Below, piece by piece: positions 54,156 to 63,706 of a stretch of 64,000 nucleotides of DNA. Under the pieces are notes generated by a model. The model was given only the letters and a program-made list of their open reading frames with translations, had not been told where the DNA came from and did no database searches. A program made the position numbers and the translations under genes. The DNA is from Thalassococcus_A lentus (GTDB lineage Bacteria; Pseudomonadota; Alphaproteobacteria; Rhodobacterales; Rhodobacteraceae). The stretch lies in NCBI RefSeq assembly GCF_028023555.1, contig NZ_JAQIOY010000003.1, positions 620,001 to 684,000 on the forward strand, given 5' to 3'. Every line of letters begins with the position of its first letter. Position 1 is the first letter of the stretch.

Positions 54156-54672
54156 ATTTTACGGTCCTTCATAGATGCGCTGTCTTTCCGTTCCAAAAAA
54201 AGCATGTCCGCTCTTGGAAGGTGGGTCAGAGCAGATTATCTGACCCGGACAGCAGTGATGTTGTGTCCCGCAGGGGAGGTATCGGCCAAGATGCGCCTCT
54301 GCGGGTTCCCTGTGCCCCAAATCGGGCGATTGCAGAGGGTCACAGCGCAGCCACCTTTCCTAGCTTACGGCCAGAATTAAGCCTGTCTTCGCGTCATTTG
54401 CCTGCTTTTGAAGCACCTTTTTGGGGCATGTGCCTGCTTTTTAGACAGCAACGCACCGCATCCAGCAGCACACCATCGCTGCACTGCAGAAAGGGCGCGC
54501 TTTGGATTCGCTTTATTGGCAGCACTGGCACGGACGGAACGAAAATGCTGATGTTCGTTTTGCGGAAGCAGGGTTTTCGAGGTGCGGCCTTTCGAATACG
54601 TAGTTTTTCGGTAAAACGGATCGCAGTCTTTCATCAGCGGTACGAACCGATCTTCAGACCAAGGAAAACCCC
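54156..54672. other. Structured 517-base leader/intergenic region between urtA and iolB
   Basis: No convincing gene. On the minus strand, upstream of urtA, it has a 10-bp hairpin CCCGCAGAGG/CCCCTGCGGG (54268-54305), a second 8-bp hairpin GGGTCAGA/TCTGACCC (54223-54246) and a further weak stem TTCCAA/TTGGAA around a T-run near 54190-54220. TGCCTGCTTTT is repeated at 54399-54409 and 54431-54441, 32 bases apart, with GCACC-N5-GGGGCA between, like an NtrC site. Confidence 0.5.
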
Positions 54673-55479
54673 ATGCCTGATCTTTTGTGCAAACCGTTTG
54701 GAACCCGAGGCAAGGTCCACCAGATCACACCAGAAAGTGCGGGATGGCGGTATGTGGGATTTTCTCTTTATCGGCTCAGACCGGGTGATCGCGCAGCAGA
54801 GGTAACAGGTGATCGCGAAGTGATCCTTGTTATGGTCGAGGGAAAGGCCGCGATCACCGGCGCCGGTCAGGATTGGGGCGTTCTGGGTGAGCGGATGAAC
54901 GTGTTCGAAAAAACCGCGCCCCACTGTCTTTACCTTCCAAATGGCACCGAATGGGAAGCGATTGCCGAAACGGACTGTGTTCTGGCTGTCTGCTCCGCCC
55001 CCGGCCACAGCGGCCACGAAGCCCGGCGCATCGGACCGGACGGGATTACCCTGACCGAACGCGGCAAAGGGACGAATACCCGTCACATCAACAACATCGC
55101 GATGGAAAACGAAGACTTTGCCGACAGCCTTCTGGTCACAGAGGTCTTCACTCCGGCTGGACATTGGTCATCATACCCCAGCCATCGCCATGACGAAGAC
55201 GACTATCCCCGCATCACCTATCTGGAAGAAACCTACTATCATCGCCTGAACCCGGCATCAGGATTTGGTGTGCAGCGTGTCTATACAGATGACGGCCAGC
55301 TAGACGAAACAATGGCAGTCAGCGACGGAGACGTGGTGTTGGTTCCACGTGGTCATCACCCCTGCGGCGCGCCCTATGGCTTTGAGATGTACTATCTCAA
55401 TGTGATGGCCGGTCCGCTGCGCAAATGGCGTTTCGTCCCGGCCCCCGAGGTTGAGTGGATCATGGAGCGCGACGCCTGA
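54673..55479 (+). CDS. iolB: 5-deoxy-glucuronate isomerase IolB
   Basis: A 268-residue cupin-type isomerase of inositol catabolism. HRHDEDDYPRITYLEETYYH is the metal-binding cupin motif and NVMAGPLRKW the C-terminal signature. AAGGAAAA precedes the ATG. The remaining iol genes are not in the window, so this is a solitary copy. Confidence 0.93.
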   Translation: MPDLLCKPFGTRGKVHQITPESAGWRYVGFSLYRLRPGDRAAEVTGDREVILVMVEGKAAITGAGQDWGVLGERMNVFEKTAPHCLYLPNGTEWEAIAETDCVLAVCSAPGHSGHEARRIGPDGITLTERGKGTNTRHINNIAMENEDFADSLLVTEVFTPAGHWSSYPSHRHDEDDYPRITYLEETYYHRLNPASGFGVQRVYTDDGQLDETMAVSDGDVVLVPRGHHPCGAPYGFEMYYLNVMAGPLRKWRFVPAPEVEWIMERDA

Positions 55480-55529
55480 CGACGTGAGCGCGCCAGTCGC
55501 GCGGCCTAATCTACATCCAAGGAGCATGA

Positions 55530-55551
55530 TGCGCCGCTTGATTGCGGCGCA
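55530..55551. terminator. Hairpin between iolB and the GMC oxidoreductase
   Basis: TGCGCCGC-TTGATT-GCGGCGCA, perfect 8-bp stem between convergent genes. No strong T-run on either side; weak terminator. Confidence 0.5.
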
Positions 55552-55557
55552 GTCAAT

Positions 55558-57156
55558 TTATGACGCTTCGTTGAGCACGAGATCAGAGGCTTTCTCTCCG
55601 ATCATGATTGCCGGTGCGTTGGTGTTGCCCGAAACGATTTCCGGCATGATCGAACAATCGGCCACTCGAAGACCCGCAATTCCGTGCACCTTGAGCGTAT
55701 GATCAACAACCGCATCTGGCCCATCGCCCATCTTGCAGGTCCCGGTAGGATGATAGATCGAAACCGAGTGGTTGCGCGCCCAGTCCAAGGTGCCTTCGTA
55801 GTCGTCCATATCCAGATCACTGGTCGGACGGAACTCTTCCGAGATCTTTGAACTCAATGGCGCGTGCCGCGCGATGTTGCGCGCGATTTTCACACCCTCG
55901 ACAACAGTCTGGCAGTCCGTTTGCGTGGACAGATACTTTGGAATGATTTTCGGCGCGCTGCCGGGTTTGGCATCGTTCAACTGAATTTCGCCCCGGCTTT
56001 CCGGACGCAACTGGCACACTGACATGGTAAAGGCCGAGAACGGGTGAACCCCCTCGCCCGGACTGTCAGCCGACCACGGCTGCACGTGGAACTGAATATC
56101 CGGGGTCGCAACATCCGGACGCGTTTTCAAGAACCCGGTGGCAAGGCTGGCCGCCATGGTCATTGGGCCCGCGCGGAAGAGCGCGTATTTCATCGCGATC
56201 CGGGCCTGATTAATCAGGCTGCGTACTTCGTCATTCAGTGTCGGCTCATTGCATTTGTAAACCAACCGCGCCTGCAAATGATCCTGCAGGTTCTTTCCGA
56301 CACCCGGCAATGCGTGCACGGGATCGATGCCGTGTGCCTTGAGCGCCTCGGGATCGCCTATGCCTGACAGCATCATCAATTGCGGCGAATTGATTGCTCC
56401 ACCTGACAGGATGATTTCACGCCGCGCCCGGATTTCCACTTCTTCGCCAGAACGGGTCGCATAGCGCACGGCCACAGCCCTTTTGCCGTCCATGACAATC
56501 TTGGTCGCCATAGCCCGCGTTATGATCTGCAAATTCTCACGATTCTTGACCGGGTTCAGATACGCCACAGCAGAGCTGCACCGCCGACCGTTACGCGTGG
56601 TGAGCTGGAAATAACCAACACCTTCTTGCTTGGCACCGTTGTAATCGGGGTTGAATGGATAGCCCGCTTCTTGGGCTGCCGCGACCCATGCATCACAGAT
56701 AGGGCGCTGGATTCGCATGTTTGAAACCGACAGAGGGCCATCGTCGCCGTGAAAATCATCCGCGCCGCGTTCGTTGTTTTCAGCGCGCCGGAAGAGTGGC
56801 AGCACGTCATCCCATGCCCAGCCGACATTGCCCATCTGGCGCCAACGATCATAGTCTTCGGCCTGCCCCCGTACATAAAGCAGACCATTCAGCGATGACG
56901 ATCCACCCAGCACTTTGCCGCGCGGCCAATCGATGGATCGGCCGTTAAGGCCCGGATCCGGCTCGGTTTTATAGCACCAATCCAACGATGGGTTATGCAT
57001 CGTCTTGAAATAGCCAACCGGCACGTGGATCCATGGATTCAAATCCCGGCCCCCGGCTTCGAGCAGCACGACCTTGGCCTTTGGATCAGCGCTCAGCCTG
57101 TTGGCAAGAACGCACCCAGCCGAGCCCGCTCCTACGATCACATAATCTGCTTCCAA
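55558..57156 (-). CDS. GMC-family oxidoreductase (choline-dehydrogenase-like)
   Basis: A 532-residue FAD-dependent GMC enzyme. DYVIVGAGSAGCVLANRLS is the FAD dinucleotide motif, GGSSSLNGLLYVRG the second GMC motif, SGGAINSPQLMMLSGIGD a PROSITE-type GMC signature, and SIYHPTGTCKMG holds the catalytic His. It starts at TTG 57156 with GGGAGGAA upstream. It faces the second TRAP transporter gene, so it may oxidise the imported alcohol; substrate unknown. Confidence 0.92.
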   Translation of the reverse strand: MEADYVIVGAGSAGCVLANRLSADPKAKVVLLEAGGRDLNPWIHVPVGYFKTMHNPSLDWCYKTEPDPGLNGRSIDWPRGKVLGGSSSLNGLLYVRGQAEDYDRWRQMGNVGWAWDDVLPLFRRAENNERGADDFHGDDGPLSVSNMRIQRPICDAWVAAAQEAGYPFNPDYNGAKQEGVGYFQLTTRNGRRCSSAVAYLNPVKNRENLQIITRAMATKIVMDGKRAVAVRYATRSGEEVEIRARREIILSGGAINSPQLMMLSGIGDPEALKAHGIDPVHALPGVGKNLQDHLQARLVYKCNEPTLNDEVRSLINQARIAMKYALFRAGPMTMAASLATGFLKTRPDVATPDIQFHVQPWSADSPGEGVHPFSAFTMSVCQLRPESRGEIQLNDAKPGSAPKIIPKYLSTQTDCQTVVEGVKIARNIARHAPLSSKISEEFRPTSDLDMDDYEGTLDWARNHSVSIYHPTGTCKMGDGPDAVVDHTLKVHGIAGLRVADCSIMPEIVSGNTNAPAIMIGEKASDLVLNEAS

Positions 57157-57263
57157 CGTTAATTTCCTCCCCGTCCTGCAAAAACACTATGCAAATCGCA
57201 AATACTGGTCTAGCCTTTTTTGAAACAGTTATTCTCAATAATTGCTAAAACGGGAGGAAAGCA

Positions 57264-58496
57264 ATGGGAGTTTACGATCGCATCAAGGGAGTCTCACGTC
57301 GAGATTTCTTCAAGATCGCAGGAACTTACGGCATGAGCTCGACGCTTATGGCCGCAGGTGCATTTGGCGGCGCAATGACTGCGGCGAATCTCGCCCAGGC
57401 CGCAGAATCAACGTACAACAAGCGCTACAAGAAAGAGCCAAAGTTCCAAATGAAGTTCGGCGCGGCTGGTTTTAACCCGCAGAACCTTCTGATTGAACGG
57501 GCTGGCTGCCTCGAATTCGCACGTGATCTCGAAGAGCGTACAGACGGTGAGATCCGTATCGAATTCATCGGCAACAACCAGATCTGTGGTCAGCTGTCCT
57601 GCGTGGAAAAAGCGCAGCAGGGCATCGTGGACTTTTACGCTGCGTCCACACAGAACTCTGCCGGTGGCGCGCCTTACCTGAACGTTCTGGACTATGCCTA
57701 CATGTTCCGCTCGCGTGCGGATCAGTACTACTTCATGTACCATCCCAAGAGCCAGGAAGTGCTGCGTGACCCCTTCGAAAAGCGTCACGGCCTGAAGTTC
57801 CTGTTCACACACGCAGAACTGCGCGGCATCCAGCTGGGCCTTGCCTGGCAGGACAAGCCAACCGTCACCAGCGTTGAGCAGCTGGCCGGCACCAAGAACC
57901 GCGTGACAGGGACACAGCTTGGCCGTATCGCCATGAACGCCCTGAACCTGAACCCGGTTCCGGTCGCATGGGAAGAAACGCTGGACGGCCTTAAGCAGGG
58001 TCTGATCGACGGCGCGGAAACATGGGCTTCGGCCGTGGCATACGCCAACATGTCGCCGGTTGTATCCCAGTGTGTCGACCTGCGCTTCTTCTGCGGTACA
58101 GAACACACCGCGATGAACGCATCCAGCTTTGACAAGCTGGACGGTCAGCTTCAGGACGCCGTCATGGAAGCGTCGTACCTCACACAGGTACACGTTCAGG
58201 CGGCCAACGAAGCGGCGCTGGTCAACACTGTCGGCTTCAGCCACCCACATCAGGGTCCGGACACAATCTTTGCCAAGAACAACGTTCGCGTTGCGGCACT
58301 GTCCGACGCGGAAATCCGCAAGGCCGAGGAAATGTGCTCGCCTGAGTTCCAGCCACAGCTCTGGGAACAGTGGCGTGAGCGCATCAACGGCTGGGCCGGT
58401 GGCATCGACACCTACCAGGAAATCTACGACACAGTCCGTGAGCATGACATCACGCTGGCTGAAAACGTAGAGCCACGCCGCTGGTGGAAAGGCTAA
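57264..58496 (+). CDS. TRAP transporter substrate-binding protein, second system
   Basis: A 410-residue periplasmic DctP-like receptor. The N-terminus (GVSRRDFFKIAGTYG) is a twin-arginine signal. ERAGCLEFARDLEERTDGE and GTKNRVTGTQLGRIAM follow the DctP fold. GGGAGGAAAGCA precedes the ATG. Divergent from the GMC gene over about 107 bases. Ligand unknown. Confidence 0.9.
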   Translation: MGVYDRIKGVSRRDFFKIAGTYGMSSTLMAAGAFGGAMTAANLAQAAESTYNKRYKKEPKFQMKFGAAGFNPQNLLIERAGCLEFARDLEERTDGEIRIEFIGNNQICGQLSCVEKAQQGIVDFYAASTQNSAGGAPYLNVLDYAYMFRSRADQYYFMYHPKSQEVLRDPFEKRHGLKFLFTHAELRGIQLGLAWQDKPTVTSVEQLAGTKNRVTGTQLGRIAMNALNLNPVPVAWEETLDGLKQGLIDGAETWASAVAYANMSPVVSQCVDLRFFCGTEHTAMNASSFDKLDGQLQDAVMEASYLTQVHVQAANEAALVNTVGFSHPHQGPDTIFAKNNVRVAALSDAEIRKAEEMCSPEFQPQLWEQWRERINGWAGGIDTYQEIYDTVREHDITLAENVEPRRWWKG

Positions 58497-58518
58497 AGCC
58501 ACGTTAGGCTTTGAATTG

Positions 58519-58549
58519 GGTCGGCCCTAGTCGCTAGGGCCGACCTTTA
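58519..58549 (+). terminator. Intercistronic hairpin after the second TRAP receptor
   Basis: Perfect 12-bp stem GGTCGGCCCTAG / CTAGGGCCGACC with loop TCG, followed by TTTAT. Same position relative to its receptor gene as the hairpin at 45651. Confidence 0.8.
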
Positions 58550-58605
58550 TGCCTCCAAAGACCGGAAAACCGGCCGAGGCAAAACATATGGGAGGAGGAC
58601 GGCCT

Positions 58606-59268
58606 ATGTGGGCTGATATCAGCGCAATCTTTGCAGCGCTAATGTCTCAGGACAGTTTTGAAATCCGCAACGCGCTGCGTAGCGACGCAACGTGGTGGCT
58701 GGGCATCGTGGCCCTGCTCATTGGCGGTTGGCTCGTATCGGTTGTCTATCAAAAGGTACCATTCATCGAGCGTACTCTCGAGCGGACAATCATGGTCGTC
58801 AGCTATCTGGCCATCGCATTCATTATTTTCTGGGGTGTTGTGGATCGCTTTATCTTTTCCAACCAACAACCCTGGTCGACAACGATCCCGCCCCTGCTGT
58901 TTATGATCATGGCATGGTTCGGTGCGTCGTTTAACATTCGCAAGCGCACACACCTGAGCTTTTCCGAGTTCCGGACAGCCATGCCGCGCGGCGCGCAATT
59001 TGCATGCCTTTGGCTGGACGCTGCACTGTGGTTCGGCTTTGCGCTGATCCTCTTCGTGACAACCGCCCGCCAGACAGCCCTGTCCGCATCCAACTTTGCG
59101 ATCGTTCTGGGCACAGACAACACGATGCTCTGGTGGTTCCTGATTACCGCACCCTTCGCGGCCTTGCTGATGGCGGGGCGCGCGATCCAGAACATCCGGG
59201 ACGACATTCGCAATTGGCGCAGCGGCGAGCCGCTGATCAAACAAGCCGTGATCGGGGGAGATGTGTGA
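58606..59268 (+). CDS. TRAP transporter small permease (DctQ), second system
   Basis: About 220 residues with start at 58606, chosen because GGAGGAGG lies seven bases upstream. Four helices (LGIVALLIGGWLVSVVYQK; VSYLAIAFIIFWGVVDRF; and later ones). Stop overlaps the large permease ATG by one base. Confidence 0.88.
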   Translation: MWADISAIFAALMSQDSFEIRNALRSDATWWLGIVALLIGGWLVSVVYQKVPFIERTLERTIMVVSYLAIAFIIFWGVVDRFIFSNQQPWSTTIPPLLFMIMAWFGASFNIRKRTHLSFSEFRTAMPRGAQFACLWLDAALWFGFALILFVTTARQTALSASNFAIVLGTDNTMLWWFLITAPFAALLMAGRAIQNIRDDIRNWRSGEPLIKQAVIGGDV

Positions 59269-60626
59269 TGACCGACGGAACTCTTGTTACACTGATCTCG
59301 CTTGGGGTCACCTTCTTGTTCATGCTGGGCGTGCCGGTCTTTCTCGTGATCGCCTACTGGGTTGTCGGCTGCTCTTTCGTGCTGGGCCTTACGCTCGACA
59401 ACATGGGCGCTGAGCTTCTGAACGTCTTCAACAAAGGCTTTGCGCTTCTCGCGATGCCACTGTTCATTTTGACCGGGGATTTGATTAACAAATCCGGCAT
59501 TGCCCGAAGGCTATCAGACTTTGCCTATGCCTGTCTGGGATGGCTACGTGGCGGTCTGGCCATGGCCAGCTTGGGGGCCTGCGGTCTGTTTGCCGCGATC
59601 TCCGGCTCGAACTCGGCCACCACGGCGACGATCGGCTCGATGCTGCATCCTGAAATGGTCAAGGGCGGCTATGACGAACGCTTCTCGGCTGCTACCGCGG
59701 CTGCGGGCGGCACGGTTGGGATCATCATTCCACCTTCGATCATCTTCATTGTCTACGGCTTCCTGATGAACCTGCCGATTTCGGATCTGTTCGTAGCGGG
59801 CATCATTCCCGGTGCGCTGATGGTCATCGGCATGCAGGTTGCCTGCTGGATTATCTGCCGCATCAACGGCTGGGGCTACCTGATCCCGCTTCAGCTGAAC
59901 CGTGTGCTCAAGACAGCCTTTGGCGCTTGGCTGGGTTTCTTTGCCATCGGTCTGGTGCTCTGGGGCATCTACACCGGCAAATTCTCTCCCACCGAAGCAG
60001 CGGGTGTCACCGTTGGCTTTTGTATCATCGCGGGTCTGGCTTCTTACCTGATCACACGCCTGCTCAAATTGCGTCAGGATAAGACATGGGAAGAGAAGTC
60101 CTATGCCGAACAGCTGGTCGTCGAAGGCTTTACCCTGTTCCAGATCCCGGGCATCACCATGCGCTCGGCGGAAATCACCGGCATCCTTGCGCCGCTGATT
60201 GCCGTGTCGGTTGTCATGCAGCAGATCCTGTCGCTGCTGGGTGCCCAGCAGGTGATCGGTGATTTCGTGACGTCCATGGGTGGATACTACGCGGTTCTGT
60301 TCACCTCGATGGTCATCGTGTTCTTCTCGGGCATGGTGCTGGAATCGCTGCCGGTCACGATCATTCTTGCTCCTATTCTGGCGCCAATCGCGGCCAGCGT
60401 GGGCATCGATCCGATCCATTTCTCGGTGATCTTCCTCGTGGGTGCATCCATTGGCTTTATCACGCCACCCTATGGTCTGAACCTTTACGTCGCATCCGGC
60501 GTCACTGGTGTTCCGTATTTCAGGCTGTTGCGTTACACGGTGCCTTATCTCATCGCCTTGATCAGTGTCTGGGTTCTCGTCTCACTGACGCCAGAGCTGG
60601 CCTTGGCCCTGCTACCGGATAGATAA
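59268..60626 (+). CDS. TRAP transporter large permease (DctM), second system
   Basis: A 452-residue DctM-type permease with about 12 helices and conserved segments GLFAAISGSNSATTATIGSM, IIIPPSIIFIVYGFL and GFITPPYGLNLYVASGVTG. Translation-coupled to the small permease. Nine bases before the IclR gene. Confidence 0.92.
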   Translation: MTDGTLVTLISLGVTFLFMLGVPVFLVIAYWVVGCSFVLGLTLDNMGAELLNVFNKGFALLAMPLFILTGDLINKSGIARRLSDFAYACLGWLRGGLAMASLGACGLFAAISGSNSATTATIGSMLHPEMVKGGYDERFSAATAAAGGTVGIIIPPSIIFIVYGFLMNLPISDLFVAGIIPGALMVIGMQVACWIICRINGWGYLIPLQLNRVLKTAFGAWLGFFAIGLVLWGIYTGKFSPTEAAGVTVGFCIIAGLASYLITRLLKLRQDKTWEEKSYAEQLVVEGFTLFQIPGITMRSAEITGILAPLIAVSVVMQQILSLLGAQQVIGDFVTSMGGYYAVLFTSMVIVFFSGMVLESLPVTIILAPILAPIAASVGIDPIHFSVIFLVGASIGFITPPYGLNLYVASGVTGVPYFRLLRYTVPYLIALISVWVLVSLTPELALALLPDR

Positions 60627-60634
60627 GGAATGGC

Positions 60635-61408
60635 ATGCCAGACGACGGTCACAATGCTGAAAAGGGTCAAATCCCAACCAACCTGCGCCTTCTTCTGATC
60701 CTGGAAGAAGTTGCGCAGGCGGGTGTCCCTGTCTCGGCATCGTCGCTGGCAGATGCGCTGAACCTGCCCAAGCCGACAATGCATCGACTGCTGACAACGG
60801 CTGAGGAACAGGGTTTCCTGCAGCGCGACATTGACGGCCGGTCGTTTGGCCCCGGCAAACGGATGCGTACATTGTCGGCCAATACGCTGTCATCGCAGCG
60901 CATTCGCACCGAACGTCTGGTTATCATGAAAAAGCTGGCCGAGGTTGTAGAGGAAACCTGCAACCTCGCCGCACCTGGGCGTTTCGGGATGGTTTATCTC
61001 GACCGCGTCGAAACCCATTGGCCCCTGCGCATTCAGCTGCCCGTCGGAACCAAAGTGCCCCTGCACGCCACGGCCAGTGGCAAGATGTATCTGTCATCCC
61101 TGCGGTCCGACAAACTGGACCGGTTTCTCAAATGGCTCGAACTGCCTAAGGTGACGGAACAAACAATCATCAGCACGGATGCTTTGTTCGAAGAACTGGC
61201 CCTGACCCGTGGCCGCGGTTACGCAACAGACAACGAAGAATTCATGATCGGAATGACCGCCATCGCGGTTCCGATCAATGACAGTCAGGGACGTCTGCAG
61301 ACAACGTTGTCGATCCATGCCCCAACGCAGCGACACAGCGTTGAAAGCCTCGCGCGGCAATTGCCTGAATTGCGCATTGCGGCCCGGCGTCTCGAAGAAT
61401 TGCTTTGA
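60635..61408 (+). CDS. IclR-family transcriptional regulator
   Basis: A 257-residue regulator. The winged helix-turn-helix (SASSLADALNLPKPTMHRLL) is followed by the IclR effector domain (LHATASGKMYLSSLRSDKLD; GYATDNEEFMIGMTAIAVPI). It follows the TRAP genes by nine bases and most likely controls them and the GMC gene. Convergent with arsJ. Confidence 0.92.
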   Translation: MPDDGHNAEKGQIPTNLRLLLILEEVAQAGVPVSASSLADALNLPKPTMHRLLTTAEEQGFLQRDIDGRSFGPGKRMRTLSANTLSSQRIRTERLVIMKKLAEVVEETCNLAAPGRFGMVYLDRVETHWPLRIQLPVGTKVPLHATASGKMYLSSLRSDKLDRFLKWLELPKVTEQTIISTDALFEELALTRGRGYATDNEEFMIGMTAIAVPINDSQGRLQTTLSIHAPTQRHSVESLARQLPELRIAARRLEELL

Positions 61409-61415
61409 GCGACCA

Positions 61416-62687
61416 CTAAGCTGCCGTCTTTTCGAATTCCAGCTTGCCGCTGGCGACCGCAGCAAGCGCCACCATTACGCAGGCAGTTCCCAGCATCGCG
61501 GTCAGTCCGCCGACTTGATAGGTCACGCCGGACAAAAGCGTGCCCATCAATCGGCCTGCGGCGTTAGCCATGTAGTAAAACCCTACATCCATCGTCACAC
61601 GCTCGGATTTGGTAAAGGACAGGATCAGGTAGGAATGTAGTGACGAATTGATCGCAAATACGGCACCAAACACCAAAAGCCCTGCCACCAAAACACCGGT
61701 CAGCCATGTTTCACCGGACTGCGCAAAGAGCGTTGCGGCCATCAAACCACCGGGTATCACGGCCAGCCGCCATGCCCACACGGGGGCCAATGACAGCAAA
61801 TCGGTTTCGGATCGCATCTGCGCATTCAGCATTCGAGGTGCCAATGTTTGCACCACGCCATAGAGAATGATCCAGACTGCCATGAAACTGCCGATCAAAA
61901 AGAATGCGGTCCGATTGCCTGCCTCGCTTCCATCCGACAAAACCGCGTAGAAGTAGATCGGGATCCCGACCACAAACCAGACATCCCGTGCCCCGAACAA
62001 AAAGACGCGTGCCACAGACAGCCAGTTCACATTGGCCGATTTGGAGAAAACTTCGGAAAACTTGGCCGTTTTGCGCCCCGCTGGCAGGCCAGGCGGCATA
62101 GCGAACAGAACAACCAGAAGGATCAGGGCCAGCATCAGTGTCATGACCAAAACGGCCCAAACAAACCCAACCGTGCCCAGCAAGACAGCGCCCAGAAAAA
62201 ATCCGATCCCTTTCACCGCGTTCTTCGATCCGGTCAGCAAAGCAACCCAGCGAAACAGCGCCCCACCCTCTTGCGGAGCCAGTAGCTTCACGGCGGATTT
62301 TGACGACATCTTCGCCAAATCTTTGGCCACCCCACTGGCCCCTTGGACCAACATGACGAAGATCACTGAAAATCCGACCGTCCAAGCCGGATCCAGTTGT
62401 GTCAGCGCCAGAAGCGCAAGAACCTGAAGACCCAGACCAGCATAGAGCGTTGATGTCAGACCAAATCGCGCAGCGATCCAGCCGGCGGACAGATTGGTCA
62501 CAACGCCGGCAATTTCATAGAGAACAAAAAGATAAGCCAGTTGGACCGGGGAAAACCCCAGTTTGTGGAAATGCAACAAGACCAGCATTCTCAGCGCGCC
62601 ATCGGTCAGCATGAAAGCCCAATAAGCGCCGGTCACTGCGATATATGCAGATGTCCCTTCAGGCCGGTCAGGGGCAGATTTCGTCAA
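61416..62687 (-). CDS. arsJ: Organoarsenical efflux MFS transporter ArsJ
   Basis: A 423-residue, 12-helix MFS protein. [19 protein letters not shown] at the N-terminus and its coupling to a GAPDH gene identify ArsJ, which exports 1-arseno-3-phosphoglycerate. The start is TTG at 62687 and overlaps the TGA of the GAPDH gene, so translation is coupled; the alternative downstream ATG would remove the first helix. Confidence 0.9.
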   Translation of the reverse strand: MTKSAPDRPEGTSAYIAVTGAYWAFMLTDGALRMLVLLHFHKLGFSPVQLAYLFVLYEIAGVVTNLSAGWIAARFGLTSTLYAGLGLQVLALLALTQLDPAWTVGFSVIFVMLVQGASGVAKDLAKMSSKSAVKLLAPQEGGALFRWVALLTGSKNAVKGIGFFLGAVLLGTVGFVWAVLVMTLMLALILLVVLFAMPPGLPAGRKTAKFSEVFSKSANVNWLSVARVFLFGARDVWFVVGIPIYFYAVLSDGSEAGNRTAFFLIGSFMAVWIILYGVVQTLAPRMLNAQMRSETDLLSLAPVWAWRLAVIPGGLMAATLFAQSGETWLTGVLVAGLLVFGAVFAINSSLHSYLILSFTKSERVTMDVGFYYMANAAGRLMGTLLSGVTYQVGGLTAMLGTACVMVALAAVASGKLEFEKTAA

Positions 62688-63682
62688 AGGGAGTCCCCGA
62701 CCATCAAAGCGACATCCACGAGCCGATGCGCATAGCCCATTTCATTGTCGTACCACGCATAGACTTTGACCTGCGTTCCGTTCACCACCATGGTCGACAG
62801 CGCATCCACAATGCCCGAACGTTCATCATTGGTGTAATCCGTCGAAACCAACGGGCGCTCTTCATATCCCAGAATGCCCTGCAATGGACCATCCGCAGCC
62901 GCCTTGAACAGCGCATTGACCTCTTGCACCGATGTTTCGCGTTCGACTTCGAATACGCAGTCCGTCAACGACGCGTTCAGCAACGGGACCCGAACCGCAT
63001 GACCATCCAGCCGTCCCTTGAGTTCGGGATAGATAAGCGTGATGGCCGTCGCACTGCCCGTCGTGGTCGGGATCAGTGAATTCAACGCCGATCGCGCGCG
63101 TCGCAAGTCCTTGGCCGGTCGATCCACAATCGTCTGTGTGTTGGTGACGTCATGTATGGTCGTAATCGATCCGTGTTTAATGCCCAAAGCCTCGTGGATC
63201 ACTTTGACCACCGGAGCCAGACAGTTTGTGGTGCAGCTGGCCGCCGTGACAATAGAGTGGCGATCCGGCTCATAAATGTCGTGGTTCACGCCATAGACGA
63301 TGTTCACAGCATCGCCGTCTTTGACTGGGGCCGACACAACGACCTTTTTCACGCCTCCAGCAAAATACGGTGCAATCTTGCTTTCGGTTTTGAACACACC
63401 CGTGCAGTCAATGACCACATCGACGCCTTCCAACGGCAGGTCAGCGATATTGCGAGTGCCGATAAAAGGCAGCCGGGTGCGGTCGATCGTGACACTGTCA
63501 TCATCGCTTGAAATCGCTGCGTCCCAGCGTCCGTGCACCGTGTCGAACTCAAAAAGATGGGCATGCATGGCCGGATCACCAACGGCGTCATTGATCCAAG
63601 CAATCTCCGCCCCGCGCTCCAGCAAGGGCTTCAGGGCCAGCTTACCGATCCGTCCCAATCCGTTCAAAGCAAAAACCGTCAA
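62684..63682 (-). CDS. ArsJ-associated glyceraldehyde-3-phosphate dehydrogenase
   Basis: A 332-residue [21 protein letters not shown] is the NAD motif, [13 protein letters not shown] holds the catalytic cysteine, and the C-terminal [14 protein letters not shown] is complete. It starts at TTG 63682 after AGGAGAAGG, with a GTG at 63706 also possible. In this gene pair the enzyme uses arsenate in place of phosphate to make 1-arseno-3-phosphoglycerate for ArsJ export. No arsR is seen in the window. Confidence 0.9.
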   Translation of the reverse strand: MTVFALNGLGRIGKLALKPLLERGAEIAWINDAVGDPAMHAHLFEFDTVHGRWDAAISSDDDSVTIDRTRLPFIGTRNIADLPLEGVDVVIDCTGVFKTESKIAPYFAGGVKKVVVSAPVKDGDAVNIVYGVNHDIYEPDRHSIVTAASCTTNCLAPVVKVIHEALGIKHGSITTIHDVTNTQTIVDRPAKDLRRARSALNSLIPTTTGSATAITLIYPELKGRLDGHAVRVPLLNASLTDCVFEVERETSVQEVNALFKAAADGPLQGILGYEERPLVSTDYTNDERSGIVDALSTMVVNGTQVKVYAWYDNEMGYAHRLVDVALMVGDSL

Positions 63683-63706
63683 TGGCCTTCTCCTGCTGCC
63701 TGTCAC

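Noticed and set aside
54221..54805. Plus-strand frame of 194 codons before iolB
   Set aside because: Runs into iolB in another frame, is Ser/Arg/Pro-rich with no domain, and lies over the structured urtA leader.
58591..58598. GGAGGAGG before the small permease as an sRNA motif
   Set aside because: It is a ribosome binding site seven bases before the ATG and has no flanking stem.
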